In this document: one piece after another, positions 26,297 through 35,135 of the stretch | How positions within the stretch are numbered: position 1 is the stretch's first letter | Layout: each line of letters opens with the position of its first letter | NCBI RefSeq assembly: GCF_003347635.1 | Contig: NZ_QDFY01000012.1 | Coordinates: forward strand, 1 to 64,000 | Reading direction: 5' to 3' | Source: Sphingosinicella terrae | GTDB taxonomy: Bacteria; Pseudomonadota; Alphaproteobacteria; Sphingomonadales; Sphingomonadaceae | Length of the DNA: 64,000 bases | Notes under the pieces: generated by a model | Told to the model about the DNA's origin: nothing | Seen by the model: only the letters and a program-made list of their open reading frames with translations | The model's database searches: none | Translations under genes and position numbers: made by a program

Positions 26297-27484
26297 ATGA
26301 CGCGATTCGCCGCCGATACCTTCGCCCGTCTTCTGCTCGCCGCGACGGGCGCTCTCTCCCTCCTCAGCTGCGGTCCTGCGCCCGCTGCGCAGGCCGCGGC
26401 CGAAGTTGGAGCTGGCCAGAATCACGCATCCGATGCCCATCCCGCAATGTTCCCGGACGAGACTGGGCGTTTCGACATCGTGTGCGAGACGCGCGGGCGA
26501 ATGCTGGGCATGCCGTTCGATCAATCGCTGCGACAGCCGCCCCCAGCGGGCGCCGTCCCTTCCGATCACCATTTCCGCCTGAGCGTCGATCTGGACGCCA
26601 TGGAGAATTGCGGACGATGGTGCGAGACCCAGCCTCCCGACCGGATCGAAGCAGTGGGTCGTCACGAGATTGTCTTCGACGGCGAACACGCTTACCGGCG
26701 GGCGCTGCGACGCAGCGACGGCAGGTTCGTCTACCGCGTCCTGCACGGGAAGGTCGTCGAGGAGGAGATCGGCCGGTGCACGCGTGCCCCCTTCACGGCT
26801 TTCCCGTCAAGGAGCCTGGCTCCCGCGTCGCCTCCTCCTTCGGGCACACTGGCCGCCCTGCGCCGCAGGGTGACGGCCTTGGAAGAGCATGCGGAGGCGT
26901 TCTTCGGTCGAGGCAGTCCGCGCGAGAACGGAACGATGCCCGATCCTGAACCTTCCGCTCCGATCCTCGCCGCGGCGCGAGCGGAGTGGGATCGGCGGTA
27001 CGCGGCATGTCGCGACGATGGTTGCCGCCGAGCTATTCTGGCCGATCGTCTGTCACGGCTGGCCTTCGCCTTCGGTCATGGCCCGCGCCGATTTCCCGGC
27101 CTCGACCTCCCCGGAGGAAATCTCCATTTGGAGACGTCCGACTTCTTCTTCGGCGAGATTACCGGCTCCACCATAATCTACCCGATCATAGACGACCGTA
27201 TCCTGGCCTCTGTCATGACCCATAATTACCCATCGATGCGAAGCGTTTGCCAGGCCATTTCCGAGGGGCTGCCCACGCCAGAGGGCGGCCTGCGTATGCG
27301 AGCCTTCTCCGGTGATGACGACCCTCGTCCACGAGACTGGGAGTTGAGGATGCAGCCGGGAGAGCGCGTGGAGATGAGCTCCGCCCACGCATGGGTGGGC
27401 TATTGTCCGCAGTCGGTCGGCCTTGATGGCACCTTCGATATTCTGTCCGTGAACGACCCCAGTCCCGAGGGCGCGAGCTCATGA
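26297..27484 (+). CDS. Lipoprotein with LprI-like lysozyme-inhibitor segment
   Basis: Unrecognised lipoprotein of 395 aa with lipobox LSLLSC near residue 20. Residues about 225-258 (AARAEWDRRYAACRDDGCRRAILADRLSRLA) match the C-x-C/YR.RL pattern of LprI/DUF1311-type lysozyme-inhibitor domains. The rest (FDIVCETRGR, LDAMENCGRWCETQP, LETSDFFFGEITGSTI) is of unknown fold with several cysteines. It lies directly behind the virion hydrolase gene. A role in protecting the host or producing cell from that hydrolase is an attractive guess, not a demonstrated function. ATG 26297 follows GGAAGG. Lower GC than the surrounding genes. Confidence 0.65.
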   Translation: MTRFAADTFARLLLAATGALSLLSCGPAPAAQAAAEVGAGQNHASDAHPAMFPDETGRFDIVCETRGRMLGMPFDQSLRQPPPAGAVPSDHHFRLSVDLDAMENCGRWCETQPPDRIEAVGRHEIVFDGEHAYRRALRRSDGRFVYRVLHGKVVEEEIGRCTRAPFTAFPSRSLAPASPPPSGTLAALRRRVTALEEHAEAFFGRGSPRENGTMPDPEPSAPILAAARAEWDRRYAACRDDGCRRAILADRLSRLAFAFGHGPRRFPGLDLPGGNLHLETSDFFFGEITGSTIIYPIIDDRILASVMTHNYPSMRSVCQAISEGLPTPEGGLRMRAFSGDDDPRPRDWELRMQPGERVEMSSAHAWVGYCPQSVGLDGTFDILSVNDPSPEGASS

Positions 27485-27715
27485 CGGCTGGATCGCCAGC
27501 GACGGCTGCAGATCCGAAGCCTTTTCGAGCACCCCTGGCCTGAGGTCGGGCTGAGGGCGAAATCAGCCCTGCGTCTCGCCGCCGAACTGCCGATCTTGCG
27601 ACAGGAACGATTGCCGTCGGCGGAGGGCTACCGAGACGGCACCTAGCGCACGGCCGGCCATCGTTACGTTCAGCCGCCCGCCGGCACCCCTTCCCACGAC
27701 CAGGAGACCTGCACC

Positions 27716-28564
27716 ATGCCGACCCTCAAGGTCGCGATCTGCATTCCCGTCTATGGGATGACCCATGCCCGGTTCACCCAGAGCCTCGCCAATCTCATCG
27801 TCCATTCGCTCGGCGCGACCGTCGTCCGCGGCGAGGCGGCCGAGCCGGTGCAGCTCCAGCTCGAGACGTTCATGGTCTCCTCCTCGATGCTGACCGAGAG
27901 CCGGCACCGGCTGGTCGCCGAGGCGCTGGCGTGGGAGGCGGACTACATGCTCTGCCTCGATGCGGACCATGTCTTTCCCCCCGACGCCATGCTGCGGCTG
28001 CTGGGGCACGGCCTGCCGGTGGTGGGCTGCAACTATCCGCGCCGGTTCACGCCGACCGCGCCGACCGCCGCAGTGGAGAGCGGCGCGACCGGCCCGGCGG
28101 GCGGGGAGGGGGAGTCGGACCGGCTGCTCCTCTACACCACGCGCGAGAAGGCCGAGGCCGGCGAGATCGAGGCCTGCGCCCATCTCGGTTTCGGGCTGCT
28201 GCTGATCGACATGCGCGTGTTCGACGCGCTCCAGGCGAAGGCGGAGGAGGATGGCGACGGACCCGAATCGGCGGCCGCGACAGGCAACTTCCTGCCCCTG
28301 TTCAAGTTCGAGCCGACCGCGAACAAGGTCGGCATGATCGGCGAGGACGTCTTCTTCTTCCGCAAGCTCGCCGAAGCCGGCATCCGCCCGTTCGTCGACC
28401 ATCGCCTTTCCTGGGAGATCGGGCATCTGTTCGAGATCGTCCTCACCAACGGCCATGCCTTCGCCCAACGCGACCGGTGGGCCGAGCACCGGCGCAACCG
28501 CGCGGCCAGGTTCGCGCGCAAGGCCGAAGAGATCGAGCAAAGAGCGGAGGGAGAGCTGGCATGA
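27716..28564 (+). CDS. Glycosyltransferase, GT-A type, phage-encoded
   Basis: GT2-like glycosyltransferase (282 aa). The fold starts with VAICIPVYGMTHARFTQSLANL, then a DxD motif in MLCLDADHVFPPDAMLRLL that binds the nucleotide-sugar metal ion, and later VGCNYPRRFTPT and EDVFFFRKLAEAGIRPFVDHRLSWEIGH. No membrane anchor. Start behind AGGAG; ends with an ATGA overlap into the head-tail adaptor gene, so it belongs to the structural operon. Possible roles: modification of virion proteins or host surface glycans to change receptor recognition. Confidence 0.82.
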   Translation: MPTLKVAICIPVYGMTHARFTQSLANLIVHSLGATVVRGEAAEPVQLQLETFMVSSSMLTESRHRLVAEALAWEADYMLCLDADHVFPPDAMLRLLGHGLPVVGCNYPRRFTPTAPTAAVESGATGPAGGEGESDRLLLYTTREKAEAGEIEACAHLGFGLLLIDMRVFDALQAKAEEDGDGPESAAATGNFLPLFKFEPTANKVGMIGEDVFFFRKLAEAGIRPFVDHRLSWEIGHLFEIVLTNGHAFAQRDRWAEHRRNRAARFARKAEEIEQRAEGELA

Positions 28565-29187
28565 GCGCGCCGACGACCTATGCGGAGCTCAAGAGCGCGA
28601 TCGCCGACTGGGGCGACCGCGACGACAGCAACATCGACGCGACCGCCGCCGAATGCATCGCCCTTGCCGAGCACCGGCTTCAGCGGGAATTGTCCTCGCC
28701 CGAGCGAGAGGCGACGATCACCCTTCCCACCATGGCCGAGACGATCGACCTTCCCCAGGACCTGTGGGCGATCCGGGCGGCCTTCCTGGACGGTGACCCG
28801 AAGACCTTGCTCGAGCCGATGACGCTGGCGGACCTGCGGCGCACGCATGCCGCCGCCGCAACGGGCAGGCCCCGGCACCATGCGGTGAGCGGGGAGCAGC
28901 TGGTGCTCGGGCCCGCTCCGGACAGCGTGTACGATCTGGTGCTGACGTATATCCGGTCGATCCCGGCCCTCTCCGGCGACAATGACACCAACTGGCTGCT
29001 GACCGACCATCCCGATCTGTATCTCAACGGGGCGCTGGTCGAGCTGTTCGCCAAATATCGAGACAGCGAGGGGATCAGCCTGCACGAGGCGCGGCTGCAG
29101 GCGGCGATAGACAGCGTCAACCGGTCCGGGCGGCGCCGCTCGCAGGGCGCGCCGCCGATCCGGATCCGGGCGTCGCAGGTGGTGTGA
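28561..29187 (+). CDS. Head-tail adaptor protein (gp4-like)
   Basis: Connector protein (208 aa) of the podovirus adaptor type: TYAELKSAIADWGDRDDSNIDATAAECIALAEHRLQREL at the N-terminus, then FLTYIRSIPAL-like strands and NWLLTDHPDLYLNGALVELFAKYRDSEG, a pattern shared by adaptors that dock onto the portal ring. Overlaps the glycosyltransferase gene by ATGA and the next gene by TGATG. Confidence 0.8.
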   Translation: MSAPTTYAELKSAIADWGDRDDSNIDATAAECIALAEHRLQRELSSPEREATITLPTMAETIDLPQDLWAIRAAFLDGDPKTLLEPMTLADLRRTHAAAATGRPRHHAVSGEQLVLGPAPDSVYDLVLTYIRSIPALSGDNDTNWLLTDHPDLYLNGALVELFAKYRDSEGISLHEARLQAAIDSVNRSGRRRSQGAPPIRIRASQVV

Positions 29188-29435
29188 TGCGGATCATCAT
29201 CCCGCGGGACGCGCCGACCTGGGCGTCCTCGCTCGTCCGGGAGATCGAGCAGCAGATGCGCCGGCCGGCCGACGCGCCGGTGCGCCTGCCGTCCTTTACC
29301 CTGGCCGACCTGCCCGCCGCGGCCGACTGGCCGCAGGGCCTGATCCACGTCCCCGACGAAGCCGGCGGCCCGGTGGTCGCCTTCTCGGACGGCACGAACT
29401 GGCGGCGCGTCACAGATCGCGCGGTGGTCAGCTAG
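29187..29435 (+). CDS. Small virion protein, tail-associated
   Basis: 82-aa protein ending IHVPDEAGGPVVAFSDGTNWRRVTDRAVVS. This 'VTDEAGG.V.AFSDG.NWRR..D' motif recurs at the ends of tail proteins in alphaproteobacterial phages. ATG at 29187 overlaps the adaptor stop (TGATG). Its last eight bases overlap the antisense FkbM gene, which points to a later insertion of that gene next to it. Confidence 0.72.
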   Translation: MRIIIPRDAPTWASSLVREIEQQMRRPADAPVRLPSFTLADLPAAADWPQGLIHVPDEAGGPVVAFSDGTNWRRVTDRAVVS

Positions 29436-30246
29436 AAGGCCGCGAAAACAGAAAGTCGACTGTGTCCATCGTTCGCTCAAAACCGACGCTGGCGACTGGC
29501 TCAAGTCCCGCTAACCGCCCGTTTTGTTTTCTGACGATCGAGATTTGATAGCCCATGCCGAACAGCAGGGTTTCCAGCCGCTCCTGCCGGTCTCGGCGTT
29601 CGGGCTGGTTCCTCGTAGGCAAGATCTCCACGACGATCTCAGGTAGGCGACTGGCGATTGTTGACTGAAGGCCCTCGATCACTCCAAGCTCACCGCCCTC
29701 AACGTCAATCTTAAGGACTGCGATCGTCTCAGGGAGGTCCAATTCGGCATCGCTCATGACGGGAACCGGAACGGTTTCGGCAGTCCGGCGCCGAAATGCA
29801 GGGATTATGCTCGCCGATGAGTCAGCGGCACCGTCATAGAGGTTGAGGCCGGCGACGTAAGCCCGCGGCGCAATCCCTACGGGGATAATGGTGCAGTTCT
29901 GGAGTCCATTGCGAGCAATAAGCTGGCGCAAATAACCGACGCACACCGGATTAGGCTCAAACCCTACGTAGGACCTTTTTTTGTCGATTGAGCAGACCTT
30001 GAGCATGGTCTGACCGAGATTTGCCCCGACATCGACGAAGGCGCCGGGCCGCTTCGAAAGCAGCTTCTCAAGTAGATCCGTCATCCAGTCCTCGGACTTG
30101 CGGACACGAAGGCCTCCCAAGACCGGTACAGAATATCGTCGTCCGTTGATTGTAGTCGCGGTCGACCAGTTGGCGAAGTGCGACAACCGGTCGACCGTCC
30201 TCCGCAACCTACCTTTGACCCTCCGCAGCAACCCCGCCTCCGTCAC
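29428..30246 (-). CDS. FkbM family methyltransferase
   Basis: SAM-dependent O-methyltransferase-like protein (about 272 aa) on the strand opposite to all surrounding virion genes. Motif I is FVDVGANLGQTMLKV, followed by YVGFEPNPVCVGYLRQLI and the family-typical VLKIDVEGGELGVIEGL and PEIVVEILPTR. Start uncertain: GTG at 30244-30246 (VTEAGLLRRV) avoids overlap with the tail gene; the open frame extends further. GC is close to half in this gene, below its neighbours, a sign of transfer. FkbM enzymes often methylate surface sugars or lipids, so it may alter receptors together with the nearby glycosyltransferase. Confidence 0.82.
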   Translation of the reverse strand: MTEAGLLRRVKGRLRRTVDRLSHFANWSTATTINGRRYSVPVLGGLRVRKSEDWMTDLLEKLLSKRPGAFVDVGANLGQTMLKVCSIDKKRSYVGFEPNPVCVGYLRQLIARNGLQNCTIIPVGIAPRAYVAGLNLYDGAADSSASIIPAFRRRTAETVPVPVMSDAELDLPETIAVLKIDVEGGELGVIEGLQSTIASRLPEIVVEILPTRNQPERRDRQERLETLLFGMGYQISIVRKQNGRLAGLEPVASVGFERTMDTVDFLFSRPSS

Positions 30247-30289
30247 ATATCGACGCGAGCGGTCAGCCTGCGCCTGAAAGGATCCGCTG

Positions 30290-31213
30290 ATGCCCTCAAC
30301 CGCCACGCCCCGCAACCGGCTCGAAAAGCAAGAGCCGGGTGAGAACAGCAATACCTGGGGTAGCCGCCTTAACAGCAACATGATCGACCTTGTCGATGTC
30401 GCGCTCGATGGCGTCGAGCTGCTGACGGTCTCCGGCTCGGTCGAGCTCACCGTCAACGACTTTGCCGCCGACCAGGCGCGCAAGCGGGTGCTCAATTGCA
30501 CCGGTGCCGGCGGAACGATCGTGATACCGAACGTCGAGAAGAGCTATCTTGTGCGGAACGGCACATCCGGAGCCTTGACCGTGCGGACGGGTACGCCTGC
30601 CGCTTCTGCCGTCCTGGCGAGTGGATCGAGCGGATGGCTGTTCTGCGACGGCAGCGAGAGCGTCTACCTCGCCGAGCCCGTCCACCTGAGCTCATTATCA
30701 GTGGCGGGCGCGCTGACGGTGGGCGGCGGCCTCAGCGCATCAGGCTCCTTCAGTTCCTCCGCCGGTTTCGCTGGGAACGGCACTTCACTTCGAGTGCGCG
30801 AAGCAACTGAGCGGTGCACAGATCCATCGTTCAATTCTCCGGTAAGTTGGACTGGAGCGGCATCGGGTTACTTGGTCACCGGCGGAAACCTAATCATGAC
30901 GGGAGTCGCTAACCCCGGTAGTATCAACATCCCGGTAGGGACGATCATCAACAATCAGCGCTATCTCGCGACTGTGACAGTAGCGTCGTACACAGAGGGC
31001 AGTCTAAGAATAAGGCTGAAAACTGGTGCCATTCAGGATTTTAACATAACTGGAGCTGGCACGTACTCCGTCGAGCTGAATGCTGGTTCCGGTTCGGCCG
31101 ATTTGCTCTTCGGGAGCGGCGTCTCGTCGACCCTGACCGTCTCGGACATAGCCATTCGGCGCTACGACACGCTCCAGGAAGTCGTCGCCCGCATCCAGGC
31201 GCTGGGCGGCTGA
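30290..31213 (+). CDS. Phage tail fibre/spike protein
   Basis: Tail protein (307 aa). The N-terminal attachment region (TPRNRLEKQEPGENSNTWGSRLNSNMIDLVDVALDG) is typical of podovirus fibres in this group, followed by Gly/Ser/Thr-rich beta repeats (SSLSVAGALTVGGGLSASGSF) and a beta-sandwich-like C-terminal part (LRIRLKTGAIQDFNITGAGTYSVELNAGSG) with lower GC, probably the variable receptor-binding section. Ends in a TGATG overlap with the next gene. Confidence 0.78.
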   Translation: MPSTATPRNRLEKQEPGENSNTWGSRLNSNMIDLVDVALDGVELLTVSGSVELTVNDFAADQARKRVLNCTGAGGTIVIPNVEKSYLVRNGTSGALTVRTGTPAASAVLASGSSGWLFCDGSESVYLAEPVHLSSLSVAGALTVGGGLSASGSFSSSAGFAGNGTSLRVREATERCTDPSFNSPVSWTGAASGYLVTGGNLIMTGVANPGSINIPVGTIINNQRYLATVTVASYTEGSLRIRLKTGAIQDFNITGAGTYSVELNAGSGSADLLFGSGVSSTLTVSDIAIRRYDTLQEVVARIQALGG

Positions 31214-32724
31214 TGCGTATCCCGATTTCTCCGCCCCCCGGCATCTCGAGCGACGATACCGGGTTCGCCGCGCCCGGCACCTGGGAGGACGGCTCCAACA
31301 TGCGGTTCAGGCTCGGCCGGCCCGAGACGATCGGTGGCTGGACCGAGGCGCTGAACGGCGCCGCGCTGAGCGGCGTGTGTCGGAACATCCTGACGCAGAG
31401 CCACGGCAATGGCCCGGTGCGGGTCGTCTTCGGGACGAACCAGAAGCTGCAGGTGTGGGACAATAGCGAGTTGCACGACATCACGCCGGCGGGCCTGATC
31501 GTCGGGAGCGCCGACAGCACCGGCGAAACCGCCGGCTACGGATCCGGCCCCTATGGCCTGGGTGCCTATGGCGACCCGGCCTCGACCTATTTCGCGCGCA
31601 CCTGGTCGCTGTCGACCTATGGCGACTGGATCATCGCCAATCCGCGCGGCGGGACGATCTACAAATGGGAGGGCGACAGCGCCTCCGCCGCAATGGCCGT
31701 GGCGAATGCCCCGTCGATCGTCGCCTTCGCGCTGACAACGCCGGAGCGGCAGGTGCTGGCATTCGGCTGCAACGAGGAGGTGTCGGGCGACTTCAACCCG
31801 CTGTGCATCCGCGGATCGGACATCGAGGACATCACCGACTGGACGACCGCGAGCGACAACAACGCCTTCGAGCATGTGCTGGAGGGCGGCGGCCGGATCG
31901 TCGCGGCGCGCATCGTCGGACCGGCGATCGCCGCGTGGACGGACAATGGCCTGCACATGGGCCAGTTCCTGGGCGATCCTGGGCAGGCCTATCGCTTCGA
32001 CCTGGTCTCCGGCCATTGCGGGCTGATCGGGCCGAACGCCGTCGCCGTCGTCGATCAGACCGCCTTCTGGGTGGGAAGCGACGGCCAGTTCTACCACTGG
32101 GCCTTGGGCGGAGTGCCGCAGATACTGCCCTGCCCGATCCATCGTGACTTCTTCGACAATCTCGACCTCATCCAGCGGGCGAAGATCGTGGCCACCACCA
32201 TCGGGAAGTTCGGCGAGGTCTGGTTCTTCTATCCGGACGTGAGGGACGGCGCCGAGAACAGCCGGTACGTTGCCTATTCGCTCTCGGAATCCCGGATGGC
32301 GCAGCGCCCGATCTGGTTTCGCGGGCTTCTCGCCCGGACCGCGTCGGCGGCGGCGGGCGCCCTCACGAAGCCCGTCATGACCGATGCCGGAGGGGGCGTC
32401 TGGCATCACGAAGATGCGGCCGGGGAGGCGCCGCCCTGGCACATCAAGCTGTCCGATCAATATGCCGACGAGGGCGGCCGGCGAATGATGCTCCGAAGCT
32501 TCGTTCCCGATTTCGAGGCGCAGGGGAGCGACGTGACGCTCACGGTCCATGCCCGGGCCTATCCGGCGGATGATCCGGTGGAGAAGGCCGTGGCCGTGCC
32601 GCGAGGAGCGGCGAAGAGAGACTTCCGCGCCTCGGGCCGGATAATCGCCGCCACGCTCACGGGCACGGGCTACACCCGGATCGGCAAGCTCCTGTTCGAC
32701 GCCGTCGAGATGGGCCGGCGGTGA
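31213..32724 (+). CDS. Tail tube / DNA-stabilisation protein (P22 gp10-like)
   Basis: 503-aa beta-propeller-like protein: GFAAPGTWEDGSNMRFRLGRPETIGGW, FARTWSLSTYGDWIIANPRGGTIYKWEGD, AAWTDNGLHMGQFLGDPGQAYRFDLVSGHCGLIGPNAVAVVD and FFYPDVRDGAENSRYVAYSLSE. These repeats resemble packaged-DNA stabilisation or tail-tube proteins of short-tailed phages, which plug the portal after packaging. One-base overlap upstream, GTGA overlap downstream. Homology is by pattern only. Confidence 0.72.
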   Translation: MRIPISPPPGISSDDTGFAAPGTWEDGSNMRFRLGRPETIGGWTEALNGAALSGVCRNILTQSHGNGPVRVVFGTNQKLQVWDNSELHDITPAGLIVGSADSTGETAGYGSGPYGLGAYGDPASTYFARTWSLSTYGDWIIANPRGGTIYKWEGDSASAAMAVANAPSIVAFALTTPERQVLAFGCNEEVSGDFNPLCIRGSDIEDITDWTTASDNNAFEHVLEGGGRIVAARIVGPAIAAWTDNGLHMGQFLGDPGQAYRFDLVSGHCGLIGPNAVAVVDQTAFWVGSDGQFYHWALGGVPQILPCPIHRDFFDNLDLIQRAKIVATTIGKFGEVWFFYPDVRDGAENSRYVAYSLSESRMAQRPIWFRGLLARTASAAAGALTKPVMTDAGGGVWHHEDAAGEAPPWHIKLSDQYADEGGRRMMLRSFVPDFEAQGSDVTLTVHARAYPADDPVEKAVAVPRGAAKRDFRASGRIIAATLTGTGYTRIGKLLFDAVEMGRR

Positions 32725-33077
32725 CTGCTTACCAGAGCTGGCGCGAAGCCTTCGCGTCGGCCCTCGATCCACGGCTCCATCCGATCGAGTATCTGGACGG
32801 CCTCGTCCTCTCCGGACGAGCGCAGATGTGGTATTCGGATGGCGCCGCCATGGCGACGGAGATCCGCCGCTATCCGAGCGGAGCACTCGTGATCCACGGT
32901 CTCGTCGCCGCCGGATCGATCGAGGAGATACGCGACCTCCTCATCCCCCGGGCCGAGGCGTGGGCCAGGCAGGCGGGCTGCATCCTGGCGCTCATCGAAT
33001 CCCGCTCCGGATGGGCGAAGGCGCTGAGGACGAGCGGATACGAGCCGCATCAACTGACGATCAGGAAGGAATTGTAG
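32721..33077 (+). CDS. Small phage protein, possibly GNAT-derived
   Basis: 118-aa protein starting at GTG 32721 (GTGA overlap with the tube gene). Sequence EIRRYPSGALVIHGLVAAGSIEEIRDLLIPRAEAWARQAGCILALIESRSGWAKAL ends with SGYEPHQLTIRKEL, which resembles the second half of a GNAT acyltransferase, though the acetyl-CoA loop is not seen. It is found in the same place in related phage gene sets; its role is unknown. Confidence 0.65.
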   Translation: MTAYQSWREAFASALDPRLHPIEYLDGLVLSGRAQMWYSDGAAMATEIRRYPSGALVIHGLVAAGSIEEIRDLLIPRAEAWARQAGCILALIESRSGWAKALRTSGYEPHQLTIRKEL

Positions 33078-34529
33078 ATGGGCCTTTCCAGCTCGAAGTC
33101 GAAGACGACCACCAACCAGACCCAGACCAGCAATCAAGCGACGAGCGGCACCCAGATGCCGGTGACGCCGCCCTATCTGGAAGAAGTGGCCCGCGACTAT
33201 GTGAGTCGCATCCGCGAATTCGGCAATCTGGACCCGCGGAGCTTCGTCGCCGCCCCTTCCGCCCTCCAGCAGCAGGCGTGGAACAGTGCCGGATCGATGC
33301 TCGTCCCCCAAGGCGGAGGCCGGCAGGCGCTCGACATGGCGCAGCAGGCTGGGCAAAGCGGGGCGAACCTCGCCGGCTCTGCCGCCACGGTCGCGGGCAC
33401 AGGCTTCGACCCGGCGGACTATGGGCAGGCACAGGGTTATGGCGCCGCCCGGACCGGCTCCGTCCCGCAGCAAGTGCAGGCGTTCGGCTACGATCCGACG
33501 CTGGCGGCGGGGGTGAACGTCGCCCCCACCGCCCAGGTGGACGCTCAGAACCTGCTCACGGACCTCGACCGCTACATGAGCCCGTACACCGACCGGGTGG
33601 TGAGATCGGCGCTTGAGGGCTTCGACGAGAATGCGGGCCAGACCCGCGCGCAGCAGGCGGCGCAGGCGGCCCGCAACGGTGCCTTCGGCGGCTCCCGCTA
33701 TGCCATCCAGGAGGCCCAGACCGAGACCGGGCTGGCGCGCGAGCGGGCGGCGACCGAAGCCGGGCTGCGGGATCGGGCGTTCAGCGTCGGCGCCGGGCTT
33801 TCCGCGGACGACGCCAACCGCCGCCAGCAGGCGGGCGCGTTCAACGCCAGTGCGGAAAACACGCGCAGCCTCAGCCAGGCCGGCCTCAACCTCCAGCGCA
33901 ACCTCGCCAATGCCGGCTATAGCAACGAGGCCGCGGCGCAGTTCATGCAGCAATTGTTCGGGGCCTCGAGCGCCAATGCCGACCTCGCGTCGCGCCACGC
34001 GCTGGACTTCGCCGGCCGCACCGATGCGGCCAGCCAGTTCGGCCTCGCCCAGCAGCAGCAGCGCGAACTTGCCGCAGCCGAAGCCGGGACGGCCGCCAAT
34101 CGCTACGGCGCCGAAAATGCGTTCCAGGCGGCGCTCGCCAACCAGCAGGCCGGCGTCCGAAACCAGGAATTCAATGCCGGCCAGCGGGACACGGCCGCGG
34201 CCAGAGCGCTCCAGGCCGCGCAGCTCATCGGGGCGATCACCAGCGACCGGTCGGCGGAAGGCCGCGCCAACCTACAGGCCCTCGCGGGCCTCGGGGACCA
34301 GCAGCGCCAGATCGCCCAAGCCCGCGCGATGGCGCCACTGGCCCAGCTCCAGGCAATGGGCCAGCTGTCGGGGATGACCCCGTACGACATACTGGTTGGG
34401 CGATCGACGACGGGGACGACCACCGGCACCGGCACGACGCAGGGGACGAGCGTGACTCGGGAGACGCCCAGCCTGTTCAGCCAGATGCTGGAGCTCGGCA
34501 ATTTCGCGAAGAGCTTCATTCAAAAGTGA
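33078..34529 (+). CDS. Internal virion / ejection-type protein
   Basis: Helical, Ala/Gln-rich protein of 483 aa starting MGLSSSKSKTTTNQTQTSNQ and containing ALQQQAWNSAGSML, DRYMSPYTDRVVRSALEGFDENAGQTRAQQAAQAARNGAFGGSRYAIQEA and long coiled segments. It ends FSQMLELGNFAKSFIQK. Such proteins are packaged in short-tailed phages and extend the tail during DNA ejection. Start is immediately behind the previous stop codon with AGGAA upstream. No enzymatic motif. Confidence 0.72.
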   Translation: MGLSSSKSKTTTNQTQTSNQATSGTQMPVTPPYLEEVARDYVSRIREFGNLDPRSFVAAPSALQQQAWNSAGSMLVPQGGGRQALDMAQQAGQSGANLAGSAATVAGTGFDPADYGQAQGYGAARTGSVPQQVQAFGYDPTLAAGVNVAPTAQVDAQNLLTDLDRYMSPYTDRVVRSALEGFDENAGQTRAQQAAQAARNGAFGGSRYAIQEAQTETGLARERAATEAGLRDRAFSVGAGLSADDANRRQQAGAFNASAENTRSLSQAGLNLQRNLANAGYSNEAAAQFMQQLFGASSANADLASRHALDFAGRTDAASQFGLAQQQQRELAAAEAGTAANRYGAENAFQAALANQQAGVRNQEFNAGQRDTAAARALQAAQLIGAITSDRSAEGRANLQALAGLGDQQRQIAQARAMAPLAQLQAMGQLSGMTPYDILVGRSTTGTTTGTGTTQGTSVTRETPSLFSQMLELGNFAKSFIQK

Positions 34530-34800
34530 GGAGCAACTGTCGGCTGCGCCGCCGGCTTCGTGACTGGCCGACAGCTGAAGCATTACCGGTCGGCCGCCTC
34601 TGCGATTTACGTGCGCGGCCGACCCGTCGTCGGACCTCATCGGCACGCTCACGAAGGCCCGCATCCTGACGACGAGATCGTCGATCCCCGCGTCCTCCAT
34701 GGGGATGTGATCCTCGGCGAACAGCGCGTCGGCGAAAGCCGGGTCGAGCGCTCGCTCGCGCCCCAGCCCGCATCTTCACAGTCGGTCGAAGGTACCTTCA

Positions 34801-35016
34801 ATGTCCGAATCCCCCCTCCCGCTCGCCCAAAGCGGCGAGCTCTCCCACCATGTCGGCGACGCCATCTCGCTCGGGGTCGTCCTCGCCACGATCGCGGAAT
34901 GGCTACCCGCAGTGGCGGCGCTGCTCACCGTCGTCTGGACCGCGATCCGCATTTACGAGACGCGAACCGTGCAGCGGCTTTTTCGATCTCGGGGCCAAGG
35001 TAGCAGACGGCGGTAG
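34801..35016 (+). CDS. Holin-like small membrane protein
   Basis: 71-aa protein with one hydrophobic region (ISLGVVLATIAEWLPAVAALLTVVWTAIRIYETRTVQ) and a basic tail, the form of phage holins of the 'S...VG..LAT.....P..AALL..VW..IR..ET' type. It lies 271 bp after the ejection protein; that gap (34530-34800) has only unconvincing frames. With a second holin-like gene at 37690 the cluster has two membrane-permeabilising candidates. Confidence 0.75.
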   Translation: MSESPLPLAQSGELSHHVGDAISLGVVLATIAEWLPAVAALLTVVWTAIRIYETRTVQRLFRSRGQGSRRR

Positions 35017-35135
35017 CCGCCAAAGGCCAGCCCTCTTCCAGCCCCGCCTCGCCGAGCCCGGCGTGCTCGTCCCGAGGACGAGCCGAGAGGGCTGGCGCGC
35101 ATCTATTCCCTTTCATCCAATCCAAGGAGATCCTG

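Noticed and set aside
32721-33077. Functional GNAT acetyltransferase
   Set aside because: Only the C-terminal-like half pattern is present and the acetyl-CoA binding loop is not seen.
34272-34779. Minus-strand frames in the gap before the first holin
   Set aside because: One stretch (EDAGIDDLVVRMRAFVSVPM) looks protein-like, but the rest is shadow of the ejection-protein gene and there is no start signal.
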